A model generated the notes under the pieces. The model saw nothing but the letters and a program-made list of their open reading frames with translations, did no database searches and was not told where the DNA came from. A DNA stretch of 64,000 nucleotides from Orbaceae bacterium BiB. GTDB taxonomy: Bacteria > Pseudomonadota > Gammaproteobacteria > Enterobacterales > Orbaceae. The DNA is taken from NCBI GenBank assembly GCA_036251205.1, contig CP133958.1:310001-374000 (forward strand), written 5' to 3'. Shown piece after piece: positions 29,854 through 40,826 of the stretch (within the stretch, counting starts at the first letter, position 1; the number at the start of each line of letters is the position of its first letter). The position numbers were made by a program, and so were the translations under genes.

Positions 29854-31374
29854 CTATCCCATTGATTTAAAAGGTGGTTTAGCTAACCAAATTGTAATGA
29901 TTAAACAGATGAATATCCCACCACACAACCAAAATATATCATTAGCAGATAATATTAAGCTTTGTGCTGATATTTGTTCATTAATATAGGTTGATGTTTG
30001 TAATTCAGATAATCCCTTTGATGCCATCTCGTGATAGTATTCCACAGTATTTGGGTTATATGGTGTAATTGATTCAGTTAGCTGTGCATGATGTAGTGAT
30101 GCACGATCCGCCCACATAGTTGTTGTAATCGATGTTCCAACTGATCCAGCAAGTGTACGGAAAAAATTAGCTAAACTAGATGCTGAAGCTAATCGCTCGG
30201 CGGGTAGGCCAGATAGGGTCAGTATTGTTAATGGCATAAAGAAGCAAGCAACCGCGATACCTTGTATTAATTGAGGCATTGCTATACCGATAAAATCTAT
30301 GTTTATTTCAAAAGTATAAGCCCGCCAGAAAAAGCATAGCGCATAAAATAGAAAAGATGTCGTAATTACCCAACGGATATCGATATGATCACTAATTTTA
30401 GCAACGTATGTTGATAATATGAGTGGTAATAAGCCAATTGGTGCAAGTGCTATCCCTGACCAAGTCGCAGTATATCCAAAAACTTCTTGCAAAAGTTGCG
30501 GTAATAAAACAATTGCACCAAAATAAGCCATATAAGATAAGCTAGTCGAAATAGTACCAATTGAAAAATTTCTCATCTTAAACAATGAAAGATCAACAAC
30601 AGGATTTTTATTATTCAGTTCCCAAATAACTAAAAAAGTCAGTGCAATTACTGATACAATTGCTAATATAACTATCTCATTTGACGCTAACCAATTTAGC
30701 TGTTGACCTTGATCTAATAAAACTTGTAAAGAACCTACACCGACAGTTAATAATGCTAAACCAATATAATTGAATGGTAATTTTACAGCCGTTGACTCCA
30801 TGGGCTTTAAGATAAGAAGTCCGACAATAACTACCATAATACCGATCGGGATATTCATAAAAAATATCCATCCCCAATTATAGTTATCGCTAATGTATCC
30901 ACCAAATATTGGTCCAAATACCGGTGCTAAAATAATTGTCATTGACCATAAAGCTAACGCTATTTTTTGTAAGGCAAGGGGATAACCTCGTAATAAAATA
31001 CTCTGTGATAATGGAATTACTGGACCTGCAACAGCACCTTGAATAACTCTAAAAAGAATTAATGTTCCTAAGCTATCTGATATACCACATAAAAATGAAA
31101 ATAGGGTGAAAAGGCCTGTTGCCCATAAGAAAACTTTGACCTCTCCATATCTTTTAGCTAAAAAGCCTGAAATGGCAATAGAAATAGCATTTGAAACACC
31201 AAATGCTGTAATAACCCAATCACCTTGTGTCGTCGATACGCCTAATGATCCTGAAATTGTTGGGATCGCAACATTTGCAATTGTTGAGTCTAATACTTGC
31301 ATAAATGTTGCGAATGACAACACGATTGTCATTAGAACCAGTTTTCCCCCTTTAAACGGTTGAACTGTTGCCAT
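29854..31374 (-). CDS. emrB: EmrB-type multidrug MFS exporter (DHA2, 14 TM)
   Basis: A 506-residue carrier with about fourteen hydrophobic segments, the length and layout of EmrB. The family motifs LDSTIANVAIPTISG (helix 1) and the helix-5 motif C-like stretch GPVIPLSQSILLRGYP are present. With EmrA and an outer-membrane channel such as TolC it expels hydrophobic drugs and uncouplers across the envelope. Its start is 1 bp after the emrA stop, so the two genes are coupled. No EmrR-type regulator lies next to them. Confidence 0.92.
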   Translation of the reverse strand: MATVQPFKGGKLVLMTIVLSFATFMQVLDSTIANVAIPTISGSLGVSTTQGDWVITAFGVSNAISIAISGFLAKRYGEVKVFLWATGLFTLFSFLCGISDSLGTLILFRVIQGAVAGPVIPLSQSILLRGYPLALQKIALALWSMTIILAPVFGPIFGGYISDNYNWGWIFFMNIPIGIMVVIVGLLILKPMESTAVKLPFNYIGLALLTVGVGSLQVLLDQGQQLNWLASNEIVILAIVSVIALTFLVIWELNNKNPVVDLSLFKMRNFSIGTISTSLSYMAYFGAIVLLPQLLQEVFGYTATWSGIALAPIGLLPLILSTYVAKISDHIDIRWVITTSFLFYALCFFWRAYTFEINIDFIGIAMPQLIQGIAVACFFMPLTILTLSGLPAERLASASSLANFFRTLAGSVGTSITTTMWADRASLHHAQLTESITPYNPNTVEYYHEMASKGLSELQTSTYINEQISAQSLILSANDIFWLCGGIFICLIITIWLAKPPFKSMG

Positions 31375-31375
31375 T

Positions 31376-32551
31376 TTACTGCTCCAATGAATCTTGATAG
31401 GTATTTGATAAGATAATATTGTTGATTTCTTTATCTATATCATTCAAATTTAATATCAAAGCTTCACTTACATAAAACGGTGTTGTTCTTGGCGAGGTTG
31501 CTAAGATTTTGCCTGAACTGTCTTTGGTATTAATCGTGACATTCATCGATAAACCTATTCGTAATGGATATTGACTCACTTGTTGTTGATCTAGCTCAAT
31601 TCTTACAGGTAATCGTTGGACAACTTTAATCCAATTTCCTGTTGCATTTTGAGCTGGGAGTAATGAGAATGCACTACCGGTACCCATATTGATACCAACA
31701 ACCTGTCCAGTGTAAGTTATATCATCGCCATAGAGATCACTTGTCACAGTAACAGATTGTCCAATTCGAATATTTTGTAATTGAGTTTCTTTAAAATTAG
31801 CATCAACCCAGACAGGTTCAGTTGGTACAATAACCATTAATTGAGAAGAGCTATCTACTTGAGAACCTACATTGACATTACTTCTAGCTACATATCCAGT
31901 TATTGGGCTACGAATTTTCGTTCTTTGTAAAGCAATCCAAGCTTGACGGACATTATCTGCTGCTTGTTTAACCGCGGGTTGTTGATCTAAGTTTACACCA
32001 TTAACTAATGCTTGATTGGCATTATACTGTTGCATTGATATTTCAACTTGAAGCTGTGCAATTTCCATTGTCTGTTTAGCATGTTGCAACTCTTCTATTG
32101 ATATATCATCTTTACGTCCTAAAGATAATCGTCGATTATAGTCTTGTTGAGCTTGTAATAAGCTAATTTTGGCTGATTTAATTTTAGCTAAATACTCAGC
32201 TGAGTCGATATATAAGGCTTGTGTTTGGCGTACCGTATTGGCTAATGAATCTTTAGCTTGTTGGTAGGCGAGATTAGCATCAGTATCATCTAATACGATT
32301 AATATATCTCCTGCTTTAACAAGATTGGTATTTGTAACATTAACTTTTGTTACCTTACCGCTGGTTTGAGCGATAACTGGCGCTTGTATTCCAGATACAT
32401 AGGCATCATCGGTAGATACATTGTTACGCAAATCGATAAACCAATAAATGCCGTAACCAATTAATAATAAAATAAATATACCACTGGCAATTAGCATCCA
32501 TTTTTTGCGTCGCTCAGGGTTATCTTTAAGTGAACTTGTTTGTGTGTCCAT
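31376..32551 (-). CDS. emrA: EmrA-type membrane fusion protein
   Basis: A 391-residue HlyD-family adaptor. One N-terminal membrane span lies at about 18-38; a lipoyl half-motif (VSTDDAYVSGIQAPVIAQTSGKV) follows, then a helical hairpin at about 100-200, the second lipoyl half (IRSPITGYVARSNVNVGSQV) and beta-barrel segments. It joins the EmrB pump in the inner membrane to an outer-membrane channel. It is the first gene of emrAB; the 272-bp upstream region shared with the divergent desulfidase gene must hold its promoter. Confidence 0.92.
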   Translation of the reverse strand: MDTQTSSLKDNPERRKKWMLIASGIFILLLIGYGIYWFIDLRNNVSTDDAYVSGIQAPVIAQTSGKVTKVNVTNTNLVKAGDILIVLDDTDANLAYQQAKDSLANTVRQTQALYIDSAEYLAKIKSAKISLLQAQQDYNRRLSLGRKDDISIEELQHAKQTMEIAQLQVEISMQQYNANQALVNGVNLDQQPAVKQAADNVRQAWIALQRTKIRSPITGYVARSNVNVGSQVDSSSQLMVIVPTEPVWVDANFKETQLQNIRIGQSVTVTSDLYGDDITYTGQVVGINMGTGSAFSLLPAQNATGNWIKVVQRLPVRIELDQQQVSQYPLRIGLSMNVTINTKDSSGKILATSPRTTPFYVSEALILNLNDIDKEINNIILSNTYQDSLEQ

Positions 32552-32823
32552 AAATAATTATCTCTCTTCTTAATGGCGGACCTATATCAATATTTTTATT
32601 TTAATTAAGTACTCAGTAAATATTGTCATTAAAATAGTTAATTGGTGCCTTAATCTACTTTTTTGTCATCATATTAAATATTTTAGTTAAAAAATATACT
32701 TTTAAAGTCTGAAATGACCATTTTTAATGTTATTTTTCGTTTTTTTTGCAGTTTACTTTTCACTATACAATGTTCTGTTTTTTATGTAGATTATGGGCAC
32801 TAGCTTTTATTGAAGGTGTTAAT

Positions 32824-33801
32824 GTGAGTCAAACAGAAAACACATTAGTATTAGAACAAAAAAATCGATTAAATATTGGTATTAGTAAATGTTTATTAGG
32901 TGAAAATGTTCGATATGATGGTAACAATAAACGATTAGAATTCGCAGTTATGCGTCTTCAACCTTATGCCAATTATCTAGCTATTTGTCCTGAAATGGCT
33001 ATTGGTTTACCGAGTCCTAGACCGACCCTTGGGTTATATCGATTGCGTAACCAACAGATTATTATCCGTTTTAATGAGAGTAGAAATGATGCTATTGATG
33101 AACAAATAAGGCTATTCTCTCAACAGACAATTACAAAATTAAGTACATTATGCGGTTATATTGTTTGTGCAAAATCACCAAGTTGTGGTTTGAATAACGC
33201 AAAATTATTGGATAATGATAGTCTAGAGTTTATCTCTTTTACCGATGGTATATTTACTGCTCATTTACGTGATACATACCCCTGGCTTCCAATTATTGAT
33301 AATCAGCAACTTATGGATTCAGAAAGTCAAGATCACTTTATGATCCGAGTATTTGCGCTACATAAATTGAACCAATTAAAAAATAAAGGTTTGAATCGTA
33401 ATAAATTATTAGAATTTCATAGTCGTTATAAATTATTACTACTTGCTCACTCGCAACCTTTATATCGGCAATTAGGACCATTTGTTGCAAAAATAGCAGA
33501 ATGGGATAACTTGGATGATTTTTTTATTGAATATCGCAACCGTTTAATGCTGTTGTTAGCACAGCCAGCAACGCGAGAAAATCATACAAATGTTTTGATG
33601 CATATGCAGGGTTATTTCAATCGTTATTTAACCGCAGATCAAAAAAAATCATTTACAGATACTATTTTAAGTTATCATCAAGGACAAACGTCACTACAGA
33701 CTGTCATATCATGTATAAAATCATATTTAATACAATATCCCAATAAATATTTATCTGAACAATACTATTTTGTCTATTATCCAGAACCATTACCGAAATA
33801 A
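32824..33801 (+). CDS. rudS: TudS (DUF523)-DUF1722 fusion, RudS-like tRNA 4-thiouridine desulfidase
   Basis: A 325-residue two-domain protein from a GTG start; GAAGGTG lies before it, and family similarity begins near ISKCLLG. The N-terminal DUF523/TudS domain (about 15-160) has the cluster cysteines C23 (KCLLGENVRYDG), C55 (CPEMAIGLPSPR) and C121 (KSPSCG). The C-terminal DUF1722 domain (about 185-320) includes FHSRYKLLLLAHS. TudS enzymes use an iron-sulfur cluster to desulfurate thiouracil, and TudS-DUF1722 fusions (RudS) remove sulfur from 4-thiouridine in tRNA. An in-frame ATG 78 bp upstream would add a hydrophobic Cys-rich leader without family support. Confidence 0.82.
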   Translation: MSQTENTLVLEQKNRLNIGISKCLLGENVRYDGNNKRLEFAVMRLQPYANYLAICPEMAIGLPSPRPTLGLYRLRNQQIIIRFNESRNDAIDEQIRLFSQQTITKLSTLCGYIVCAKSPSCGLNNAKLLDNDSLEFISFTDGIFTAHLRDTYPWLPIIDNQQLMDSESQDHFMIRVFALHKLNQLKNKGLNRNKLLEFHSRYKLLLLAHSQPLYRQLGPFVAKIAEWDNLDDFFIEYRNRLMLLLAQPATRENHTNVLMHMQGYFNRYLTADQKKSFTDTILSYHQGQTSLQTVISCIKSYLIQYPNKYLSEQYYFVYYPEPLPK

Positions 33802-33861
33802 TGGTACCTAAAAAATAGAGATAATTTAATATGATGAATCGAGGATATTATTGATTAAAAG

Positions 33862-34398
33862 CTACTTTTCATCATTTTCTATTCTTTGTTCAAGTTGAGA
33901 CAAGTAATAGCGACAACGAGCTAATCTCTCTTCAATTATTTTTAGTTGATTTTTTTTCTCGATTATATTTATCGTATTAGATTGTTCCAGTTCATGTCTC
34001 ATTGATTCTAAGCGATTTAAATAACCGGAATTTCTTACATATTGTTCATGAAGTGTTTCATTTTGGTGGGGGAGCTTTTCTGTATTACGCAGTGATAGTG
34101 TCGCAAGTTCTCGTTGCATTGCCTCCAATTGATAAACAATAAGCTCAGACAAATAAACAATAAGTTCAATATTTGGTGGGGGAGATTCCCGATGAACAAG
34201 ATTAACTAATTTTTGATAATTTGTTTTTAACTCTGATAAGTAAGGTTCATAACCATTTAATAATGGACCCTGATAATTAAAAAGTTGGGCATCAAAACAG
34301 GGGGAGTTTCTTTTTATATGGGGTAATGACGCAAACTGTTCTGTTAGTGATTGTATTTTGTCATTGAGGTTAGCTAAAAAAACATCATTTTTATTCAC
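33862..34398 (-). CDS. priC: primosomal replication protein PriC
   Basis: A 178-residue, highly helical protein close in length to E. coli PriC (175). The C-terminal LARCRYYLSQLEQRIE matches the conserved PriC helix. PriC loads DnaB at stalled forks with Rep or PriA in replication restart. It lies 31 bp downstream of yfbV on the same strand and probably shares its transcript. Overall similarity is low, as usual for PriC. Confidence 0.78.
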   Translation of the reverse strand: MNKNDVFLANLNDKIQSLTEQFASLPHIKRNSPCFDAQLFNYQGPLLNGYEPYLSELKTNYQKLVNLVHRESPPPNIELIVYLSELIVYQLEAMQRELATLSLRNTEKLPHQNETLHEQYVRNSGYLNRLESMRHELEQSNTINIIEKKNQLKIIEERLARCRYYLSQLEQRIENDEK

Positions 34399-34429
34399 GA
34401 AATATTACCTTATTTGGACTTATCTAATC

Positions 34430-34885
34430 TTAACTGCCTATATCGTTATCATTTAAGTAATGGTTTGATAAGTCGTATAATCGCATAAATACCATTAAAT
34501 TCATCTCATCTTTTTTTATTGGTTTTGACGGTAATATACCTATTTTAATTAATTTTTGTTGGGTTTCTAAATACCAAGGTAATAAATTAAGCGGTAATGG
34601 ACTATTTGCTCGCTTACCTAACCACAAAATACCTTGTATTGGAATGCTAATCGCAAAAATAGTGGCAATGATTGCACTTACCATACCTGTTTGTAAATAA
34701 TATTGCCAAATAAATAGAACTGCAATTAAAGGTGGTAAATATTTCATAGCAAATTTTATATATAAAATTACTTTAATTTCAGGGAATGAATGTGCTAATT
34801 GTTGATCTGTAGCACAAATTTTCATATAAGTATGTCCTGTTTTAAATAACTTTATCAAATTCATTATTTGAGGATTCCTCGACAA
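34430..34885 (-). CDS. yfbV: UPF0208 membrane protein YfbV
   Basis: A 151-residue protein with two hydrophobic segments (about 48-68 and 70-95) around the conserved FAMKYLPPLIAV and GILWLGKRANSPLP. YfbV acts in restraining the Ter macrodomain in E. coli. It is divergent from ackA with a 203-bp gap, the same arrangement as in enterobacteria, which supports the assignment. Confidence 0.9.
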   Translation of the reverse strand: MSRNPQIMNLIKLFKTGHTYMKICATDQQLAHSFPEIKVILYIKFAMKYLPPLIAVLFIWQYYLQTGMVSAIIATIFAISIPIQGILWLGKRANSPLPLNLLPWYLETQQKLIKIGILPSKPIKKDEMNLMVFMRLYDLSNHYLNDNDIGS

Positions 34886-35088
34886 TGATTATTAATTGTC
34901 TTACAATAGTGAGCATAAATTTTTTAAGGTTTTATTATTCTAGTTTATCTACAATGGTAGATGATATCAAAAATAAAATCTTTAAATAAGTTTAATCATT
35001 TCGATTAATTTAATGAGTACTTTATTTAACAGTATAACCAATATGATTCATTTTGGTGTATTTCTTTTATTTTAAAAAAGGGTTTAAT

Positions 35089-36291
35089 ATGTCGAACAAT
35101 GTTGTTCTAGTTCTTAATTGTGGTAGTTCTTCACTAAAATTTGCCATTATCGATCCAGTAAATGGTGATGAATATATTTCTGGTTTAGCTGAGTGTTTTA
35201 ATCTACCTGAAGCTAGAATTAAATGGAAGTTAGATGGTGAAAAGTCCGAAGCATCATTAGGTGCAGGTGCAGCACACAGTCAAGCATTACAATTTATTGT
35301 TAAAAATATTTTTAGCAAAAAGCCTGAATTACTTGCTAATATTAAAGCAATTGGTCACCGAATTGTTCATGGTGGTGAAAAATATACTCAATCTGTCATT
35401 ATTGATGATTCAGTATTAAAAGGTATTGAAGATGCAGCTGCATTTGCACCTTTACATAACCCTGCACATTTGATTGGTATCAAAGAAGCATTTGCTGCTT
35501 TCCCACACTTAAAAGATAAAAATGTTGCAGTATTTGATACTGCTTTCCATACTACTATGCCTAAAGAAGCTTATTTATATGCTTTACCTAAAGAGCTTTA
35601 TGAAAAACACGCTATTCGTCGTTATGGTGCTCATGGTACAAGCCACGCCTACGTTAGCCGTGAAGCTGCTAAAATTTTGAATAAACCTGTTGAACAAACA
35701 AATGTTATTACATGTCATTTAGGTAATGGTGCATCAATTACAGCGGTTAAAAATGGTAAATGTGTTGAAACTTCAATGGGATTAACGCCATTAGAAGGGT
35801 TAGTAATGGGAACTCGTAGTGGTGATATTGATCCTGCAATCATGTTTTTCTTACACGATAATTTAAAAATGTCTGTTGCTGATATCAATAACTTATTAAA
35901 CAAAAAATCAGGTTTATTAGGGTTAACCGGTGTGAGTAGTGACTGCCGTTATGTTGAAGAACATTATGGTAAAGATGAGGGTGCAACAAATGCGTTAGAT
36001 GTTTTTGTTCATCGTTTAGTTAAATATATTGGTGGATATAGCGTATTACTTGATGGTCGTCTTGATGCTATTGTTTTCACTGGCGGAATCGGTGAAAACT
36101 CTGGAACTGTACGTGAGAAAGTGATGAAAAAATTGAGTATTCTTGGTTTTGAACTTGATCAAGAACGTAATCTTGCAGCTCGTTTTGGTAAGAGTGGTGC
36201 GATTAACAAAGAGGGAACTCGTTGTGCTCTAGTTATTCCAACTAACGAAGAGCTCGTTATTGCACAAGATGCTGCTCGATTAACAGCATAA
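35089..36291 (+). CDS. ackA: acetate kinase
   Basis: A 400-residue ASKHA-fold kinase. Conserved motifs are [11 protein letters not shown] at the N-terminus, [12 protein letters not shown], the catalytic-site [21 protein letters not shown] and FTGGIGENS. AckA interconverts acetyl phosphate plus ADP and acetate plus ATP, giving ATP during overflow or anaerobic metabolism. The start at 35089 ([12 protein letters not shown]) has AAAGGG upstream and family alignment; a longer frame from 35053 adds twelve unsupported residues. It precedes pta, but a strong terminator lies between. Confidence 0.97.
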   Translation: MSNNVVLVLNCGSSSLKFAIIDPVNGDEYISGLAECFNLPEARIKWKLDGEKSEASLGAGAAHSQALQFIVKNIFSKKPELLANIKAIGHRIVHGGEKYTQSVIIDDSVLKGIEDAAAFAPLHNPAHLIGIKEAFAAFPHLKDKNVAVFDTAFHTTMPKEAYLYALPKELYEKHAIRRYGAHGTSHAYVSREAAKILNKPVEQTNVITCHLGNGASITAVKNGKCVETSMGLTPLEGLVMGTRSGDIDPAIMFFLHDNLKMSVADINNLLNKKSGLLGLTGVSSDCRYVEEHYGKDEGATNALDVFVHRLVKYIGGYSVLLDGRLDAIVFTGGIGENSGTVREKVMKKLSILGFELDQERNLAARFGKSGAINKEGTRCALVIPTNEELVIAQDAARLTA

Positions 36292-36297
36292 GATATT

Positions 36298-36323
36298 ACC
36301 GCCTGAATCAGGCGGTTTTTTTT
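36298..36323 (+). terminator. intrinsic terminator between ackA and pta
   Basis: ACCGCCTG and CAGGCGGT arms with an AAT loop (36298-36316) are followed by eight T residues. It lies 7 bp after the ackA stop and 26 bp before the pta ATG, so pta needs read-through or its own promoter. It rules out the upstream pta start at 36322, which overlaps the T run. Confidence 0.88.
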
Positions 36324-36348
36324 GATTGATATTAAAGGAGTATATACA

Positions 36349-38493
36349 ATGGCTCGTACAATTATGTTAATTCCTACCGGCTCAAATGTTGGATTAACAG
36401 GTGTTAGCTTAGGCGTTATTCGTGCGATGGAACGTCAAGGTGTAAAAATAAGCCTATTTAAATTAATTGCTCAATCTGCTTTAGGTGAAGATCGTTTAGA
36501 TCAAACGACTGCTTTGATTCAAAGTAATACATCAATACCAACTAATAAACCATTAAAAATGAGTTATGTTGAAAAATTGTTAGGATTAAATCAACAAGAT
36601 GTATTGATGGAAGAAGTTGTTGCACTTTATGCTGAAAGCAGCAAAGATTCAGAAGTTGTTTTAGTTGAAGGTATTGTTCCTACTTCTCACTACCCATTTG
36701 CAAATGAGTTAAATCATAGTATTGCTAAAACGCTGGGTGCTGAAATTGTTTTTGTTATGGGAATGGGTAGTGATAAACCAGAACAAATAAAAGATAAAAT
36801 TGAGATTGCGCGTGCTAATTTCGGTGGTATAAAAAATGATAAAATTATCGGTGTTATTTTCAATAAAGTGAATGCACCGTTAGATGCTCAAACATTAGTT
36901 AGACCTGATGTCGTTGATATCTATAACATAAACACGCCAAAATTTGATGCAAATAAAATCACGATTGATGATTTAAAACCACATAGCCCATTACCCGTGT
37001 TAGGCTGTATTCCATGGAATATTAATTTATCTGCATGTCGTACAATTGATATGGCTAACCATCTTAATGCAAAAATTATTAACCGTGGTGAAATCAGTTC
37101 TCGACGTATTCAACATATTTCATTTTGCTCACGTAGTGTACCGAATATTATCTCGCATTTAATTCCTAATGCATTATTAGTTACATCTGCAGATCGTGCC
37201 GATATTTTAACAACAATTTCTTTAGCTGTTATGAATGGGACTGAAATCGGTGGTGTTCTATTAACTGGCGGATATGATATCGAAAAACAAGTATATGATC
37301 TATGCAAACCAGCATTTGATACTGGCTTACCTATTTTTGGTGTCGATACTAATACATTCCAAACATCAATTAATTTACAACGTTTTAATTTGGAAATTCC
37401 AGTCGATGATAAAGAACGCCTGGATTTAACGCAAAACTTTGTTGCTGATTACATCGACTCTTCTTGGATTAGTTCATTGGCACAACAAGATAAATCGAAT
37501 AGTATTCGTTTATCTCCTCCTGCATTCCGTTATCAATTAACTGAATTGGCTCGTAAAGCACAAAAAACAATTGTATTACCTGAAGGTGATGAACCAAGAA
37601 CAATTAAAGCTGCTGCTATTTGTGCTGAAAAGGGAATTGCAAACTGTATATTATTAGGAAATCCAGATAGCGTTAAACATGTTGCTGCATCTCAAGGTGT
37701 AACATTAGGAAAAAATGTTACTATTTTAGATCCAGATGTTATTCGTGAAAATTATGTTGCTCGATTAGTTGAGTTACGTAAAAACAAAGGGATGACTGAA
37801 ATTTTAGCAAGAGAACAATTAGCTGACAATGTCGTATTAGGTACGATGATGTTAGAAAAAAATGAAGTTGATGGATTAGTTTCTGGTGCGGTACATACAA
37901 CAGCAAATACTATTCGTCCTCCATTGCAGTTAATTAAAACCGCTCCAGGTAGCTCACTTGTTTCTTCCGTGTTCTTTATGTTAATGCCTGAACAAGTTTA
38001 CATCTATGGTGACTGTGCGATTAATCCAGACCCAAATGCGCAAGAACTTGCTGAAATTGCTATTCAATCTGCTGATACTGCAATTGCTTTTGGTATTGAA
38101 CCAAAAGTTGCAATGATCTCTTACTCAACGGGTAATTCTGGTCAAGGTGCCGATGTTGAGAAGGTAAAAGAAGCGACTCGTATTGCACAAGAAAAACGTC
38201 CAGATCTATTAATTGACGGTCCACTTCAATACGATGCGGCAGTAATGCCTGATGTTGCAAAATCAAAAGCGCCTAATTCTAAAGTCGCTGGGCAGGCAAC
38301 CGTATTTATTTTCCCTGACTTAAATACAGGTAATACTACATACAAAGCGGTACAACGTTCAGCTGATCTTATTTCTATTGGACCAATGCTACAAGGTATG
38401 CGTAAGCCTGTTAATGACTTGTCTCGCGGTGCTTTAGTGGACGATATTGTTTATACTATCGCATTAACAGCTATTCAGGCGACACAACAGTAA
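36349..38493 (+). CDS. pta: phosphate acetyltransferase
   Basis: A 714-residue three-part enzyme of the enterobacterial type: an N-terminal P-loop-like BioD domain ([22 protein letters not shown]), a DRTGG domain (about 220-335), and the C-terminal catalytic domain (about 390-714, with [17 protein letters not shown] and [12 protein letters not shown]). It converts acetyl-CoA and phosphate to acetyl phosphate, the substrate of AckA. The ATG at 36349 is chosen for AAAGGAG upstream. A hairpin follows the stop. Confidence 0.96.
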   Translation: MARTIMLIPTGSNVGLTGVSLGVIRAMERQGVKISLFKLIAQSALGEDRLDQTTALIQSNTSIPTNKPLKMSYVEKLLGLNQQDVLMEEVVALYAESSKDSEVVLVEGIVPTSHYPFANELNHSIAKTLGAEIVFVMGMGSDKPEQIKDKIEIARANFGGIKNDKIIGVIFNKVNAPLDAQTLVRPDVVDIYNINTPKFDANKITIDDLKPHSPLPVLGCIPWNINLSACRTIDMANHLNAKIINRGEISSRRIQHISFCSRSVPNIISHLIPNALLVTSADRADILTTISLAVMNGTEIGGVLLTGGYDIEKQVYDLCKPAFDTGLPIFGVDTNTFQTSINLQRFNLEIPVDDKERLDLTQNFVADYIDSSWISSLAQQDKSNSIRLSPPAFRYQLTELARKAQKTIVLPEGDEPRTIKAAAICAEKGIANCILLGNPDSVKHVAASQGVTLGKNVTILDPDVIRENYVARLVELRKNKGMTEILAREQLADNVVLGTMMLEKNEVDGLVSGAVHTTANTIRPPLQLIKTAPGSSLVSSVFFMLMPEQVYIYGDCAINPDPNAQELAEIAIQSADTAIAFGIEPKVAMISYSTGNSGQGADVEKVKEATRIAQEKRPDLLIDGPLQYDAAVMPDVAKSKAPNSKVAGQATVFIFPDLNTGNTTYKAVQRSADLISIGPMLQGMRKPVNDLSRGALVDDIVYTIALTAIQATQQ

Positions 38494-38525
38494 TATTCTG
38501 TTATTGTATGAAGTAGCATTAATTA

Positions 38526-38552
38526 TATGAGGTGATATAATATCGCCTCATA
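38526..38552. terminator. hairpin terminator after pta
   Basis: TATGAGGTGATAT and ATATCGCCTCATA form a 13-bp stem with one G-T pair (38526-38552), followed by TTTATTTA. Confidence 0.7.
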
Positions 38553-38683
38553 TTTATTTAGGGTCTTTAAAGATAATATTTTTATCAAATTAGTATCTTT
38601 AAATATCTTAAATTTTTAATAGAATCAAAAAATCTATTTTGATGTTGATTTTAGTCCACTTATTTTGCTTTAGGAAAATTTTA

Positions 38684-40267
38684 ATGACAAAAGACATCCA
38701 CCAACAACGTGTTTTAATTCTTGATTTTGGTTCACAAGTAACGCAGCTAATTGCTCGTCGTGTGAGGGAAATCGGTGTGTATTGTGAGCTTTGGCCATGG
38801 GATGTATCAGAAGAGAAGATCAAACAATTTAATCCTAAGGGGATTATTTTATCTGGTAGCCCAGAGAGTACAACTGAAGCAAATAGTCCAAGAGCACCTG
38901 AGTATGTCTTTAATGCTGGTGTTCCTGTATTAGGGATTTGTTATGGTATGCAAACCATGGCGATTCAAGTTGGTAAAGGTGGTCAGGTTACTGGTTCAAA
39001 TCAGCGTGAGTTTGGTTATGCAAAAGTTGAACTGGTCAATTCATCACGTTTAACTGATGGAATCTTTGATAGTAAAAACAGTGCTGAGCATGATGAACTT
39101 GATGTTTGGATGAGTCACGGTGATAAAGTGACCGCCATTCCAGATAACTTTACCTTAATTGGCCGTACTGAAACGTGCCCGTTTGCAATTATGGCTAATG
39201 ATGAAAAACAATTTTATGGTGTACAATTTCATCCAGAAGTCACTCATACCGTAAAAGGTTTAGAGTTATTACAACGCTTTGTTATTGATATTTGTCAGTG
39301 TGAAAAACTATGGACACCATCATCCATTATTACTGATGCCGTAGCTCGAATTAAACAGAAAGTAGGTAAAGATAAAGTTTTATTAGGTTTGTCTGGTGGA
39401 GTTGACTCGTCTGTTACTGCATTATTACTACATCAAGCGATTGGTGAGCAATTAACATGTGTTTTTGTTGACCATGGTTTATTGCGTTTAAACGAAGCTC
39501 AACAGGTAATGGATATGTTTGGCGATAAGTTTGGTCTTAATATCATTGCTGTAAATGCTGAAAACCGTTTTATGAATGCATTAAAAGGTGAAGCAGATCC
39601 TGAAGCTAAGCGTAAAATTATCGGGCGTGAATTCGTAGCTGTATTTGATGAGGAAGCTGTAAAACTAAAAGATGTAAAATGGCTAGCACAAGGCACAATT
39701 TATCCAGATGTTATTGAATCTGCAGCAGCAGATACTGGTAAAGCGCATGTTATTAAATCACACCATAACGTTGGTGGTTTACCAGAAGATATGAAGATGG
39801 GCTTAGTTGAACCATTACGTGAACTGTTTAAAGATGAGGTGCGTAAAGTAGGATTAGAGCTTGGCTTGCCTTACGATATGTTATATCGTCATCCATTCCC
39901 AGGACCAGGGCTAGGTGTTCGAGTTCTTGGTGAGGTGAAAAAAGAGTTTTGTGATTTATTGCGTCAAGCTGATGCTATTTTTATTGAAGAACTATATAAA
40001 GCGGATCTTTATCATAAAGTTAGTCAGGCTTTTACAGTATTCTTACCCGTTCGTTCTGTTGGTGTAATGGGGGATGGACGTAAATATGATTGGGTTGTAT
40101 CACTTCGTGCCGTAGAAACGGTCGATTTTATGACTGCTCATTGGGCTCATTTACCTTATGAATTTTTAGGTCGTGTTTCAAATCGTATCATTAATGAAGT
40201 CAATGGGATCTCCCGTGTTGTTTATGATATTAGTGGCAAACCGCCGGCGACAATCGAGTGGGAATAA
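38684..40267 (+). CDS. guaA: GMP synthase (glutamine-hydrolysing)
   Basis: A 527-residue protein. The class I amidotransferase domain has its nucleophile C86 in LGICYGMQ and its histidine in QFHPEVTHT. The ATP pyrophosphatase loop is LSGGVDSS (about 233-240), and the C-terminal dimerisation domain ends with the family signature KPPATIEWE. It aminates XMP to GMP. guaB is not adjacent, unlike the guaBA operon of E. coli. The start at 38684 aligns with known GuaA ([17 protein letters not shown]) with TAGGAAAA upstream; a longer frame from 38639 is unsupported. Confidence 0.97.
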   Translation: MTKDIHQQRVLILDFGSQVTQLIARRVREIGVYCELWPWDVSEEKIKQFNPKGIILSGSPESTTEANSPRAPEYVFNAGVPVLGICYGMQTMAIQVGKGGQVTGSNQREFGYAKVELVNSSRLTDGIFDSKNSAEHDELDVWMSHGDKVTAIPDNFTLIGRTETCPFAIMANDEKQFYGVQFHPEVTHTVKGLELLQRFVIDICQCEKLWTPSSIITDAVARIKQKVGKDKVLLGLSGGVDSSVTALLLHQAIGEQLTCVFVDHGLLRLNEAQQVMDMFGDKFGLNIIAVNAENRFMNALKGEADPEAKRKIIGREFVAVFDEEAVKLKDVKWLAQGTIYPDVIESAAADTGKAHVIKSHHNVGGLPEDMKMGLVEPLRELFKDEVRKVGLELGLPYDMLYRHPFPGPGLGVRVLGEVKKEFCDLLRQADAIFIEELYKADLYHKVSQAFTVFLPVRSVGVMGDGRKYDWVVSLRAVETVDFMTAHWAHLPYEFLGRVSNRIINEVNGISRVVYDISGKPPATIEWE

Positions 40268-40300
40268 AGTTTGCTTTTCTGTTAACATCCGTTAACATCT

Positions 40301-40341
40301 AAAAAAGCCAGTGATATCAATAGTGTCACTGGCTTTTTTGT
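40301..40341 (+). terminator. intrinsic terminator after guaA
   Basis: AAAAAAGCCAGTGA (40301-40314) pairs with TCACTGGCTTTTTT (40326-40339), with A- and T-runs on either side, so it can work in both directions. Just before it is a short tandem duplication of GTTAACATC (40281-40299). Confidence 0.88.
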
Positions 40342-40826
40342 CTATTGAAATCTGCTGCTTTCTAGTGAAATATTCAAATTTTTACCGTTACAAAAATACC
40401 TAATAGCCTATTTTTAGATAAATTTTAATCTCTCTTTTTTTAATGTTTTATGATAGTTATTTAAAATGAATTGATATTTTTATGTAAAAAATTAGATAAA
40501 TAAAATAATTACATTTACATATTATTTTCGATTAATTGTGATTAAAATTATGATTTAATTTTTTTAAGTTTTTTTTTTATTGTATTTTTTATTGATTAAT
40601 AAAAATACGATAATTTTTACATGAAACCGTTTATATAAAGGCGATTTATTATAACTTATAGTTTTTTTCTATACAAAAAAAGCTTTTTCATATCAGAATC
40701 TTTAATATGTAAATTTATTGACTGTATTTTTTACCTTTTTTAATCAAAAAATAGACAATTGAAGTTTTTTAAAAATGATAAAGTACTAAGCATCAAATAT
40801 TACTAAATTTAGATGCTGAGGCTTTT
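40342..40826. promoter_or_regulatory. very A/T-rich leader of the autotransporter gene
   Basis: About 485 bp without a coding frame, with many A and T runs (for example near 40560-40580). It must carry the autotransporter promoter. DNA like this is typically bound by H-NS-type silencers, but I cannot point to a specific promoter or operator. Confidence 0.45.
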
